64,000 nucleotides of DNA from positions 192,616 through 256,615 of the forward strand of contig CAUEYX010000001.1 in the NCBI GenBank assembly GCA_959022495.1, in the 5' to 3' direction. The translations under genes and the position numbers were made by a program. The stretch's first letter is position 1; every line of letters starts with the position of its first letter. Source of the DNA: an uncultured Lachnospiraceae bacterium (lineage in GTDB: Bacteria > Bacillota > Clostridia > Lachnospirales > Lachnospiraceae). Below the pieces are notes generated by a model, which was not told where the DNA came from, did no database searches, and saw only the letters and a program-made list of their open reading frames with translations. Positions 16,513-24,800 of the stretch are shown in pieces.

Positions 16513-16584
16513 ATGTTATTATTTGCGGGAATTATTGTATTGCTGGTGGGTTTATCTTATTTTGAAGAGAAGGTAAAAGAATAA
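16513..16584 (+). CDS. 23-residue single-pass membrane peptide
   Basis: The ORF reads MLLFAGIIVLLVGLSYFEEK followed by VKE. A textbook ribosome site (AAAGGAGG, 6 bases before the ATG) stands in front of it. About 15 hydrophobic residues form a membrane helix, followed by a charged tail. It is too short for standard gene callers. It lies between the AraC regulator and the LacI gene, with AT-rich promoter-like DNA upstream (TATAAT at 16467-16472). No family is recognised. It could be a regulatory small membrane protein. Confidence 0.6.
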   Translation: MLLFAGIIVLLVGLSYFEEKVKE

Positions 16585-16698
16585 TCCAGGATCTGCCGCC
16601 GCTTCAAAATGCAGCCTGCGTGAAATCCAGCCTTTCGAAAGAGGGGTTGTGCTGGTATAATATAAAATATGTACAGGCATGGGAGGCGGCAGACCAAT

Positions 16699-17748
16699 AT
16701 GACCATTAAAGAGATCGCCCGTCTCGCCGGCGTATCCAGCGCCGCGGTATCGCGGTATTTAAATGGCGGATACATCAGTGAGGAGAAACGGGCACAGATA
16801 AAAAAAGTGATCGAGGAGACCGGATACCACCCGTCTGCGCAGGCGCGCACCCTTCGCACGAAGCGTGCCTGCCTGATCGGGGTAGTTGTACCGAAGATTA
16901 ACTCAGAGAGCATCAGCCGGGTGACGGAAGGCATCGGCAGCGTGCTCTCAGCGCGGGGCTATCAGATGCTTCTCGCAAGTACGGATAATAATGCCAAAAA
17001 GGAGATCGAGTATCTCCATCTGTTTGAGAAATATCCGGTGGACGGAATTATCCTGATCGGGACTATGATTACCGCGGAGCACAGAAGATTTCTCAAGAAT
17101 GTGAAAATTCCTGTTGTTGTGACGGGACAGTATACGAAATATGCCAACTGCATCTATCATGACGATTATGGAGCGGGAAAGGCCATGGGCAGGCTGGCCG
17201 CGTCTTTCACCCACGCTCAAGTAGCCTATATCGGTGTGACGCGGGAAGATAAGGCGGCCGGAGCGGCGAGAGAAGACGGATTCCGCGCGGGCATGAAGGC
17301 AGAAGGCAGGGAGCTGGAAGATGGGTATGTGCGGATCTCTGCTTTCCGCGCGGATTCCGGATATGAGGCGGCAATGTCCCTTCTGAAGGAAAAAAAAGAT
17401 ATCGATGTCATATCCTGTGCTACGGATACGATTGCTGCAGGGGCGATCAAGGCGCTCAGGGCGCTGGGAATGAACCTTGCCACAGTCAGAGGGGGATTAG
17501 ACGGTGAAGCAGAGGCCAGGACGGGGGAAAAGGAGAATCTGCCGGAACAGCCCGGGATGATTGTCACAGGGTTTGGCGATAACCAGCTCTTAAAAGCAGC
17601 TGCCGGCGGAATACCCACCATACACTTTGGTTATAAGACCAGCGGCATCCGCAGCGCGGAACTTCTTCTGGACGTAATTGAGCGCGGAGAGAAGATCCCC
17701 ATAGAAATGAAACTGGGCTTTCGGCTGGTGGATGGGGATTCCGTATAA
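16699..17748 (+). CDS. scrR: LacI-family regulator of the sucrose locus
   Basis: About 349 residues. The N-terminal LacI helix-turn-helix is complete (MTIKEIARLAGVSSAAVSRYLNGGYISEEKRAQIKKVIEETGYHPSAQARTL), followed by a periplasmic-binding-protein-like sensor domain. The ATG at 16699 is chosen because the LacI domain begins there and GGGAGG lies upstream; the extension to 16669 is non-family. It is followed by a terminator and then by the PTS gene with a perfect palindromic operator at 17844-17857, so it very probably represses scrAB. Residues 263-282 form an insert rich in Glu and Gly that is longer than usual. Confidence 0.88.
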   Translation: MTIKEIARLAGVSSAAVSRYLNGGYISEEKRAQIKKVIEETGYHPSAQARTLRTKRACLIGVVVPKINSESISRVTEGIGSVLSARGYQMLLASTDNNAKKEIEYLHLFEKYPVDGIILIGTMITAEHRRFLKNVKIPVVVTGQYTKYANCIYHDDYGAGKAMGRLAASFTHAQVAYIGVTREDKAAGAAREDGFRAGMKAEGRELEDGYVRISAFRADSGYEAAMSLLKEKKDIDVISCATDTIAAGAIKALRALGMNLATVRGGLDGEAEARTGEKENLPEQPGMIVTGFGDNQLLKAAAGGIPTIHFGYKTSGIRSAELLLDVIERGEKIPIEMKLGFRLVDGDSV

Positions 17749-17790
17749 TCAGGCTGTGATTATGCACAAAATTGAATGTTAAATATCAGT

Positions 17791-17825
17791 AAAAATGCCA
17801 TATTTACAAATGGCATTTTTTTTCT
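17791..17825 (+). terminator. Terminator after the LacI regulator
   Basis: AATGCCAT and ATGGCATT form a stem followed by eight or more T. Confidence 0.8.
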
Positions 17826-17843
17826 TATTATTAACTCAAGATA

Positions 17844-17857
17844 TGAAATCGATTTCA
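17844..17857. promoter_or_regulatory. LacI-type operator upstream of the sucrose PTS gene
   Basis: TGAAATCGATTTCA is a perfect 14-bp palindrome with the central CG typical of LacI-family sites. It lies 57 bases before the PTS start codon. A half-site-like TGAGATTTCA follows at about 17864. Confidence 0.75.
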
Positions 17858-17913
17858 CAAAAATGAGATTTCATACACAGAAAATACTTTATATTAAGGG
17901 AAGGAGAGGTAAT

Positions 17914-19869
17914 ATGGATTACAGGGAAACTGCAAAAAGCATCCTGGATCAAGTGGGAGGGAGCAAGAATATTGTATCCGCTGCTCACTGCGCGACAAGA
18001 CTGCGCCTTGTGATTGCGGACAATACCAAGGCAGACAAAGAAGCGATCGAAAATGTGGAAGGGGTAAAAGGAGTTTTTGAAGCTTCCGGGCAGCTTCAGA
18101 TCATCCTTGGAACGGGCACGGTCAACAAAGTCTTCGATGAGTTCATCTCCATCGCTGGAATCACCGCCAGCTCTAAGGCAGAAGCAAAGGAGGCCGCGGC
18201 GCAGAAGCAGAATATCTTCATGCGGGCGATCAAGCTGCTGGGCGATATTTTCGTACCGATTATCCCAGCGATCGTGGCCAGCGGTTTTCTCATGGGGATC
18301 ATGAATTCCCTTGATTTTATGATTAATAACGGGTTCATCAGCATGGATACCAGCAGTTCGATCTATGTATTCGCGAACTTGTTCAGCAACACCGCATACA
18401 CATTCCTGCAGATCCTGATCGCGTTTTCCGCAGCCAAGGCATTCGGTGCCAATCCTTATCTGGGCGCAGTGATCGGCATGATCATGATAAACCCGTCCCT
18501 GCAGAATGCGTACACAGTGGCCACAGAGGGGGTACAGCAGACACAGTCCGTATTCTTCGGGCTCTATGATATTGACATGGTAGGATATCAGGGACACGTA
18601 ATCCCGGTTGTGATTGCGGTATGGGTACTCTCAGTGATTGAGAAGAAACTGCACAAGATTGTGCCGGAAGTGCTGGATCTCTTTGTGACTCCGCTGGTCA
18701 GTGTATTCATTACAGGTTACCTCACACTTTCCGTGATCGGTCCGGTCTTTGTGTGGGCGGAGAACGCGATCCTCGGAGGAATCCAGTGGCTGCTTACACT
18801 TCCGCTGGGCATCGGAAGCCTGATCATGGGCGGTTTATACGCTCCAACCGTGGTGACGGGCATCCATCAGATGTACACGGCTATCGACATCGGGCAGATC
18901 GCCCAGTATGGGGTGACATACTGGCTTCCGCTGGCAAGCGCGGCGAATGTGGCACAAGGTGCGGCTGCCCTGGCTGTAGCCCTGAAGTCCAAGGATAAGA
19001 AAGTAAAATCACTGGCGCTTCCTTCCTCACTGAGCGCGTTCATGGGAATCACGGAGCCGGCGATCTTTGGTGTGAACTTACGATTCTTCAAACCATTTAT
19101 CGCAGGCTGTATCGGAGGCGGCTGCGGAGCGCTGTACGCTTCTCTGGTACATCTTGGAGCCAAAGGAACGGGCGTGACAGGTATATTCGGCATCCTGCTC
19201 TGCCTGGAGCAGCCGGTACAGTACGTAATAGAGATGGCAATCGCGGTAGGAGTCGCATTTGTGATTTCCTTCCTTATCTATAAGGATCAGAAGCCAAAGA
19301 CAGAGACGGCCGGCATTGAAGATCAGTCAGCCGGAGGATCCGCCGCGGATGGCGAAAAAGCTCCGCAGAACAGCGGATCAGCACAGAACGGAGAAACGGC
19401 CGCGGCACAGATCTTGGAAGAGACCATTTACAGCCCGGTAAAGGGAGAAATAGTTCCTCTTTCGGGGGTGAATGATGAAACATTCGCGTCTGAGATGCTG
19501 GGGACGACGGTCGCGGTAGAACCGGAGGATGGAAAGATCGTATCACCCTGCAGCGGCGAAGTGATCAATGTATTCGATACAGGGCACGCGGTCTGCATCG
19601 CAACAGAAGGTGGCGGAGAGCTTCTTATCCATATCGGAGTAGATACAGTGAAGCTCAATGGAAAAGGCTTTACAAAGAAAATCGCGGATGGAGAGAAAGT
19701 CCATACGGGAGACCTTCTGATCGAGGCGGACCTGGATGTGATCCGCGCAGAAGGATATTCGGCAGCGACCATGGTGATTCTCACCAATGCGGACCAGTAT
19801 TCGGAAGTGGCAAAAACAGAGCCGGGCGCGGTGGGAACCGGCAGCGCGGTCATGAAGCTAAAAAAATAA
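17914..19869 (+). CDS. scrA: PTS sucrose-type transporter, EIIBCA
   Basis: The 651-residue protein is a three-domain PTS permease. EIIB comes first, with its phosphorylated Cys in SAAHCATRLRL (Cys 26). The EIIC membrane domain spans about 100-455 with multiple helices and the GITEPAIFG substrate loop (about 372). After a Ser/Ala-rich linker, a C-terminal EIIA has its His in LLIHIGVDTVKLNG (about 571). The ATG at 17914 has GGAGAGG before it. It takes up sucrose as sucrose-6-phosphate, which the next gene product cleaves. Trehalose or another glucoside is a less likely substrate given the GH32 neighbour. Confidence 0.9.
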   Translation: MDYRETAKSILDQVGGSKNIVSAAHCATRLRLVIADNTKADKEAIENVEGVKGVFEASGQLQIILGTGTVNKVFDEFISIAGITASSKAEAKEAAAQKQNIFMRAIKLLGDIFVPIIPAIVASGFLMGIMNSLDFMINNGFISMDTSSSIYVFANLFSNTAYTFLQILIAFSAAKAFGANPYLGAVIGMIMINPSLQNAYTVATEGVQQTQSVFFGLYDIDMVGYQGHVIPVVIAVWVLSVIEKKLHKIVPEVLDLFVTPLVSVFITGYLTLSVIGPVFVWAENAILGGIQWLLTLPLGIGSLIMGGLYAPTVVTGIHQMYTAIDIGQIAQYGVTYWLPLASAANVAQGAAALAVALKSKDKKVKSLALPSSLSAFMGITEPAIFGVNLRFFKPFIAGCIGGGCGALYASLVHLGAKGTGVTGIFGILLCLEQPVQYVIEMAIAVGVAFVISFLIYKDQKPKTETAGIEDQSAGGSAADGEKAPQNSGSAQNGETAAAQILEETIYSPVKGEIVPLSGVNDETFASEMLGTTVAVEPEDGKIVSPCSGEVINVFDTGHAVCIATEGGGELLIHIGVDTVKLNGKGFTKKIADGEKVHTGDLLIEADLDVIRAEGYSAATMVILTNADQYSEVAKTEPGAVGTGSAVMKLKK

Positions 19870-19927
19870 CCGCCGGAAGAGTCTGGTCAATAACAGAAAG
19901 AAATTCTTTGAGATATGGAGATGAAAT

Positions 19928-21355
19928 ATGAACGCACTGACAAGGGATTTGATAAAGCTAACAGAAAAAGCAGAAAAGGAGGCGCCGTCAGACTCTCCTT
20001 TCCGACAGAAAATTCACCTGATGCCGCCAGTGGGATGGCTCAATGACCCCAACGGACTCTGTCAGTTTGGCGGCGTTTACCACGCTTTTTTCCAATACTC
20101 ACCTTTTGACGCGGAGGGCGGCGTTAAGATCTGGGGGCACTGCACAAGCGGTGATATGACTGCCTGGGAATATCAAGGGGCAGTCCTGTACCCGGACCAG
20201 CCATTTGACTGCAGCGGTGTGTATTCAGGGTGTGCCTTTGTCGAAGACGGAGAGATGTATCTGTATTACACCGGGAATGTAAAGCTGGAAGACAGAGAGG
20301 ATTACGATTATATCAACAGCGGGAGAGAGGCAAATACCGTGCTGATATCTACCAGGGACGGCAGGCATTTCGGTCCCAAGCGCCAGCTGATGAGAAATAC
20401 GGACTATCCGTCTGACCTGACGCTTCATGTGAGGGACCCTAAAGTGTGGAAAGTCCGGGATACTTATTATATGATCCAGGGAGCGCGCACAAAGGAAGAT
20501 ACGGGGCAGGCGCTGATCTTTTCGTCGAAAGACAAGGTAAACTGGACCATGTACAGCCGCGTTGAGACGAAAGATCCTTTCGGCTACATGTGGGAGTGCC
20601 CGGATTATTTTGAGATCGGCACAACGAAGATCCTCTCTGCTTCTGTACAGGGATTAGAAGGCGGGATCTGGGATGACAGGAATGTATATCAGTCCGGATA
20701 TTTTCTTGTGGAAGGGGATATTCTGGGAGAGTACGCACTGTCAGAATACAGGCTGTGGGATTATGGATTTGACTATTATGCGCCGCAGAGTTTTGAGACT
20801 GGGGATGGAAGGCGGATTCAGATCGGATGGATGGGAATGCCGGACTGTGAAGCATATACCAATCCGACGATAAAAGACGGATGGCAGCATTGTTTTACTT
20901 TCCCTCGGGAGATCTTTCTCGAAGACGGGATTGTACGTCAGCGGCCGGTCAGGGAACTCCGGGATAGAGAACGGGTTGTCAGGGAAGTTCAGACGCAGCC
21001 GGATTCGGAACTCTTTCAGATAGAAGGATATGAGATTTATGATCTGGAAGTAAAGAATATTTCTGGCAATCAATTCCGCGCTGTACTTGGGGATGAGCTG
21101 GTATTGGAATACAGGGACGGAAGATTTGAAATGCGGTTTACGGATCAGGATAAGAAGTCCGCGTCAGCCGGCCGGGGCATGAGATATGCCGATATGGAAC
21201 AGCTGGAAGATGTCCGGATACTGACGGATGTATCTTCCGTGGAAGTGTTTATCAATAACGGACAGTATGTATTCAGCACCCGTTATTATCCGGGGAATTC
21301 GGCAGTCTGCGTGGAAGCAGAAGGCGCGGATCTCAAATTTTATACGATCGAATGA
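19928..21355 (+). CDS. scrB: Sucrose-6-phosphate hydrolase (GH32)
   Basis: The 475-residue GH32 enzyme has the nucleophile motif GWLNDPNG (Asp 40), VRDPKVW as the transition-state stabiliser and WECPDYF with the acid/base Glu, followed by a C-terminal beta-sandwich (residues about 345-475). There is no signal peptide, so it acts in the cytoplasm on the phosphorylated sugar. It lies 58 bases after the PTS gene in the same operon and is followed by a terminator. Confidence 0.93.
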   Translation: MNALTRDLIKLTEKAEKEAPSDSPFRQKIHLMPPVGWLNDPNGLCQFGGVYHAFFQYSPFDAEGGVKIWGHCTSGDMTAWEYQGAVLYPDQPFDCSGVYSGCAFVEDGEMYLYYTGNVKLEDREDYDYINSGREANTVLISTRDGRHFGPKRQLMRNTDYPSDLTLHVRDPKVWKVRDTYYMIQGARTKEDTGQALIFSSKDKVNWTMYSRVETKDPFGYMWECPDYFEIGTTKILSASVQGLEGGIWDDRNVYQSGYFLVEGDILGEYALSEYRLWDYGFDYYAPQSFETGDGRRIQIGWMGMPDCEAYTNPTIKDGWQHCFTFPREIFLEDGIVRQRPVRELRDRERVVREVQTQPDSELFQIEGYEIYDLEVKNISGNQFRAVLGDELVLEYRDGRFEMRFTDQDKKSASAGRGMRYADMEQLEDVRILTDVSSVEVFINNGQYVFSTRYYPGNSAVCVEAEGADLKFYTIE

Positions 21356-21367
21356 TTATAAAAATAG

Positions 21368-21411
21368 ACGCTGCTGGGCGGCCGTGACAGGCTGAACGGC
21401 GGCGTTTTTTG
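21368..21411 (+). terminator. Terminator of the sucrose operon
   Basis: ACGCTGCTG pairs with CGGCGGCGT (G-U pairs allowed), followed by TTTTTT. Confidence 0.75.
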
Positions 21412-21665
21412 TATTTCTGCCGGGATTTGTTTTTCACTGACTGCATCATACAGAGAAATTGCATTTTAATGATAAAGTTAAGAAATTTACAATTAATGTT
21501 AAAAATTACCAATTAGAGGGAGTGAAATACTTTAAAATAAAAGATTTTTTGTGTATTATCATGAACTTGGGATTTTGTTCACAAAAAAATAGGAAAAAGT
21601 TCATAAAAATGTTACAATAATTAAGATCAATTGCATAATTGTACTTATACCTTTCAAGGACAGAA

Positions 21666-21743
21666 CCGGATTTAGTTGTTGGTAAGATGATAAAATATTG
21701 CCTTTCTAAGGGCGTCTTCTTCATATTAAATCCGGCTTTTTTT
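21666..21743 (+). terminator. Long-loop terminator/attenuator in the beta-galactosidase leader
   Basis: CCGGATTTA (21666-21674) pairs exactly with TAAATCCGG (21727-21735), which is followed by C and seven T. The loop holds a second small stem (GCCtttctaaGGGC). It lies in the 466-base gap before the beta-galactosidase gene, about 80 bases ahead of its start. It may terminate read-through from upstream or act as an attenuator of this gene. The rest of the gap is AT-rich with no ORF. Confidence 0.6.
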
Positions 21744-21821
21744 AACGGCAGGTGTGCGGTTGTGCAAAATTTAAGGGAAATGGAGGAAAAGGACTTAAAA
21801 GTTATATTGTCCTTAAACAGG

Positions 21822-24800
21822 ATGAAAAAGTTTAACTTAAAAAGAAAAGGAACAGCAGCGATTGCGGCAGCTCTTGCGGCAGGGCTGCTCGTTCCGTCAA
21901 TGTCTTTTGCGGCGGGTCCGGTCGTCAAGGTTGGATCTGACTCAAGTGTACAGATGAGTTCTGACCCGGAAGTTGTATATGTGAACAACTATGCGGGCGA
22001 GACTCGCTCAGAGAATTTCAATGACAATTGGAAATTCTATCTTGGGGATGCGTCAGGCGCGCAGGAGCCGGGATTCAACGATTCTACATGGGATCAGGTG
22101 AACCTCCCGCATGATTACAGCATTGAGCAGGATTACTCGCAGTCAATGGAGGCTGAGAGCGGTTATCTGCCGGGAGGAACTGGGTGGTACAGAAAGAATT
22201 TTACACTGGACGAAAGCGCCGCGGGAAAACAGGTCCGCATCGATTTCGGCGGGGTGTATATGAATTCCACGGTATGGGTGAACGGACATCAGGTCGGAAC
22301 CCATCCTTACGGGTACACACCCTTCTCATTTGATATTACAGAATATGTGAATTTCGGTGAGGAAAATGTGATTACCGTGAAGGTGGATCATCAGACGCCG
22401 TCCAGCCGCTGGTATTCGGGAAGCGGTATTTACAGAAGCGTAGACCTGACGATCACGGCCCCGGTACATGTAGATGTGTATGGGACCAAGATCGAGACCC
22501 CGAACCTGAAGGCAGAAGCAGGCGGCACAGTCCATACAGATATCTGTACAACGGTAGTCAACGATTCTGATCAGGCGCAGGATGTAATCCTTACGCATAC
22601 GGTATTTCCGAAGGACGGGGACACAGCCGGCAGTATCGGAAGCGTGACGACAGAAGCAGTTACCGTGGCGGCGGGAGCTGACGCAGATATCGAGGCGGAT
22701 GTGGCAGTAAAGAATCCGCAGCTGTGGAGCACGGACGCTCCGGAGCTCTACACCGTGAGAACAGAAGTGAAGATCGGCAGTCAGGTAGTGGATACATATG
22801 ATACAGAATATGGTTTCCGTTATATTGAGTACGACTCAGACACAGGGTTCTCCTTAAACGGCGTGCAGATGAAGCTGAAAGGTGTATGTATGCACCATGA
22901 CCAGGGGTCCCTCGGTGCGGAAGCATGGGAGAGGGCAATTGAGCGCCAGGTGGAGATCCTCAAAGAGATGGGATGTAACTCCATCCGCGTGACACACAAC
23001 CCGGCAGCGGACGAGCTGATTGAGATCTGCAATGAGCAGGGAATCCTCGTAATTGATGAGGCATTTGACGGCTGGGCATGGGCGAAGAACGGAAACAGCA
23101 TGGATTATGCAAGATTCTTCAATACAGAGATCAGCGCGGATAATGAGATCATCGGCGCGGAAGACGGCATGACATGGGCACAGTTCGATCTGACCGCCAC
23201 GGTCAAGAGAGGATGGAACGCTCCGTCTATGATCATGTGGTCCATCGGAAACGAAGTACAGGAGGGCGCGGGCTCCTTGAACCAGCAGTATGCTGATATT
23301 CAGGCTGAACTCATTGAATGGACACAGGCGTTGGATGATACCCGCCCGGTTACAAGAGGATGTAACGTGATTAAAGGGAATACTTCCGGTATATCAGTTA
23401 CTATGATGGACTCTCTGTCAGAAGCCGGGGGAACGGCAGGAATGAATTACAACAGCGGCGCTCAGTATGAGACGCAGCATAACGCTCACCCGGACTGGAT
23501 CATCTATGGCGCAGAGACAGCATCCTCAGTAAACAGCCGCGGTGTGTATGACCGGCTTGGAAACGGAGGTACGCAGGTAACGTCAGACAAGCTTCTTACT
23601 TCCTATGATAATTCAAGAGTAGGCTGGGGAGCGCTGGCAAGCAGCGCATGGTATGACGTAATCACACGCGATTATGTTGCGGGTGAATATGTCTGGACAG
23701 GATTTGATTATATTGGCGAGCCCACTCCGTGGAACGGGACAGGTTCCGGCGCGGTAGGAACATGGCCTTCAGCCAAGAATTCTTACTTCGGAATCGTTGA
23801 TACGGCAGGATTCGCAAAGGACAGCTATTATCTGTATCAGAGCCTGTGGAACGATGATGTGCAGACTCTGCATATCCTTCCGGCTTGGAATGAGGACGTA
23901 GTTTACAAAGACAACAGCGGGAATGTCCAGGTAGTTGTATATACGGACGCGGCGAAGGTAAAACTGACACTGACTACGGCGGACGGAGAAGTAAAAGACC
24001 TGGGAACAAAGGAATTTTCCACAAAGAAAACAGAAGCAGGGTATACTTATCAGCTCTATGAGGGCAGCGATAAGAACAGCGCGCAGCACAAGAATCTGTA
24101 TCTTACATGGAATGTACCATACGAAGACGGAACGATCACAGCCGAAGCATGGGACGCGGAAGGCAATAAGATCGACCTTTCAAAGGCAGAAGGACGCACT
24201 TCGGTGACAACGACAGGAGATGAGGCAGAACTTGACGCTTACGCTGACCGTGAGACGATTGCGGCAGACGGAGCAGACTTAAGCTATATTACTGTTGATA
24301 TCACAGATGAAAACGGCAATATCGTTCCGGATGCGGATAACAATGTAAAGTTTACCGTGGAGGGCGAAGGAAAGCTCATCGGCGTGGACAACGGAAGACA
24401 GGATGATCACCAGTCTTATCAGGATGACAACAGGGATGCTTTCAGCGGAAAGGTACTTGCAATCGTACAGTCCACTAAAAATGCGGGAGAGATCAAAGTT
24501 ACCGCGGAAGCAGACGGACTGAAAGCCGCAGCGGTAACGATCCATACGACTCCGGTAGAACAAGGATCAGAAGAAAAAACGGTAAGCTACTATGAAATGT
24601 CCAAAAACTACTATGTAAAGACAGGCAATATGCCGCAGCTTCCGGATACAGTGAAAGCGGTATATTCAGACGGGACAGAGGCAGAGGTGAAGGTGACTTG
24701 GGATGAGATTGTGGAAGACCAGATCAATCAGACTGGAACCTTCTCAGTGGCAGGAAAGACAGCGGAAGGGGACAATGTCTCTGTCACGGTCAATATGATT

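Noticed and set aside
17776..17913. Longer start for the PTS gene
   Set aside because: It would overlap the terminator and operator; the EIIB domain begins at 17914 with a good ribosome site.
21639..21821. N-terminal extension of the beta-galactosidase frame
   Set aside because: It covers the leader terminator and would bury the signal peptide; the text upstream of 21822 is not protein-like.
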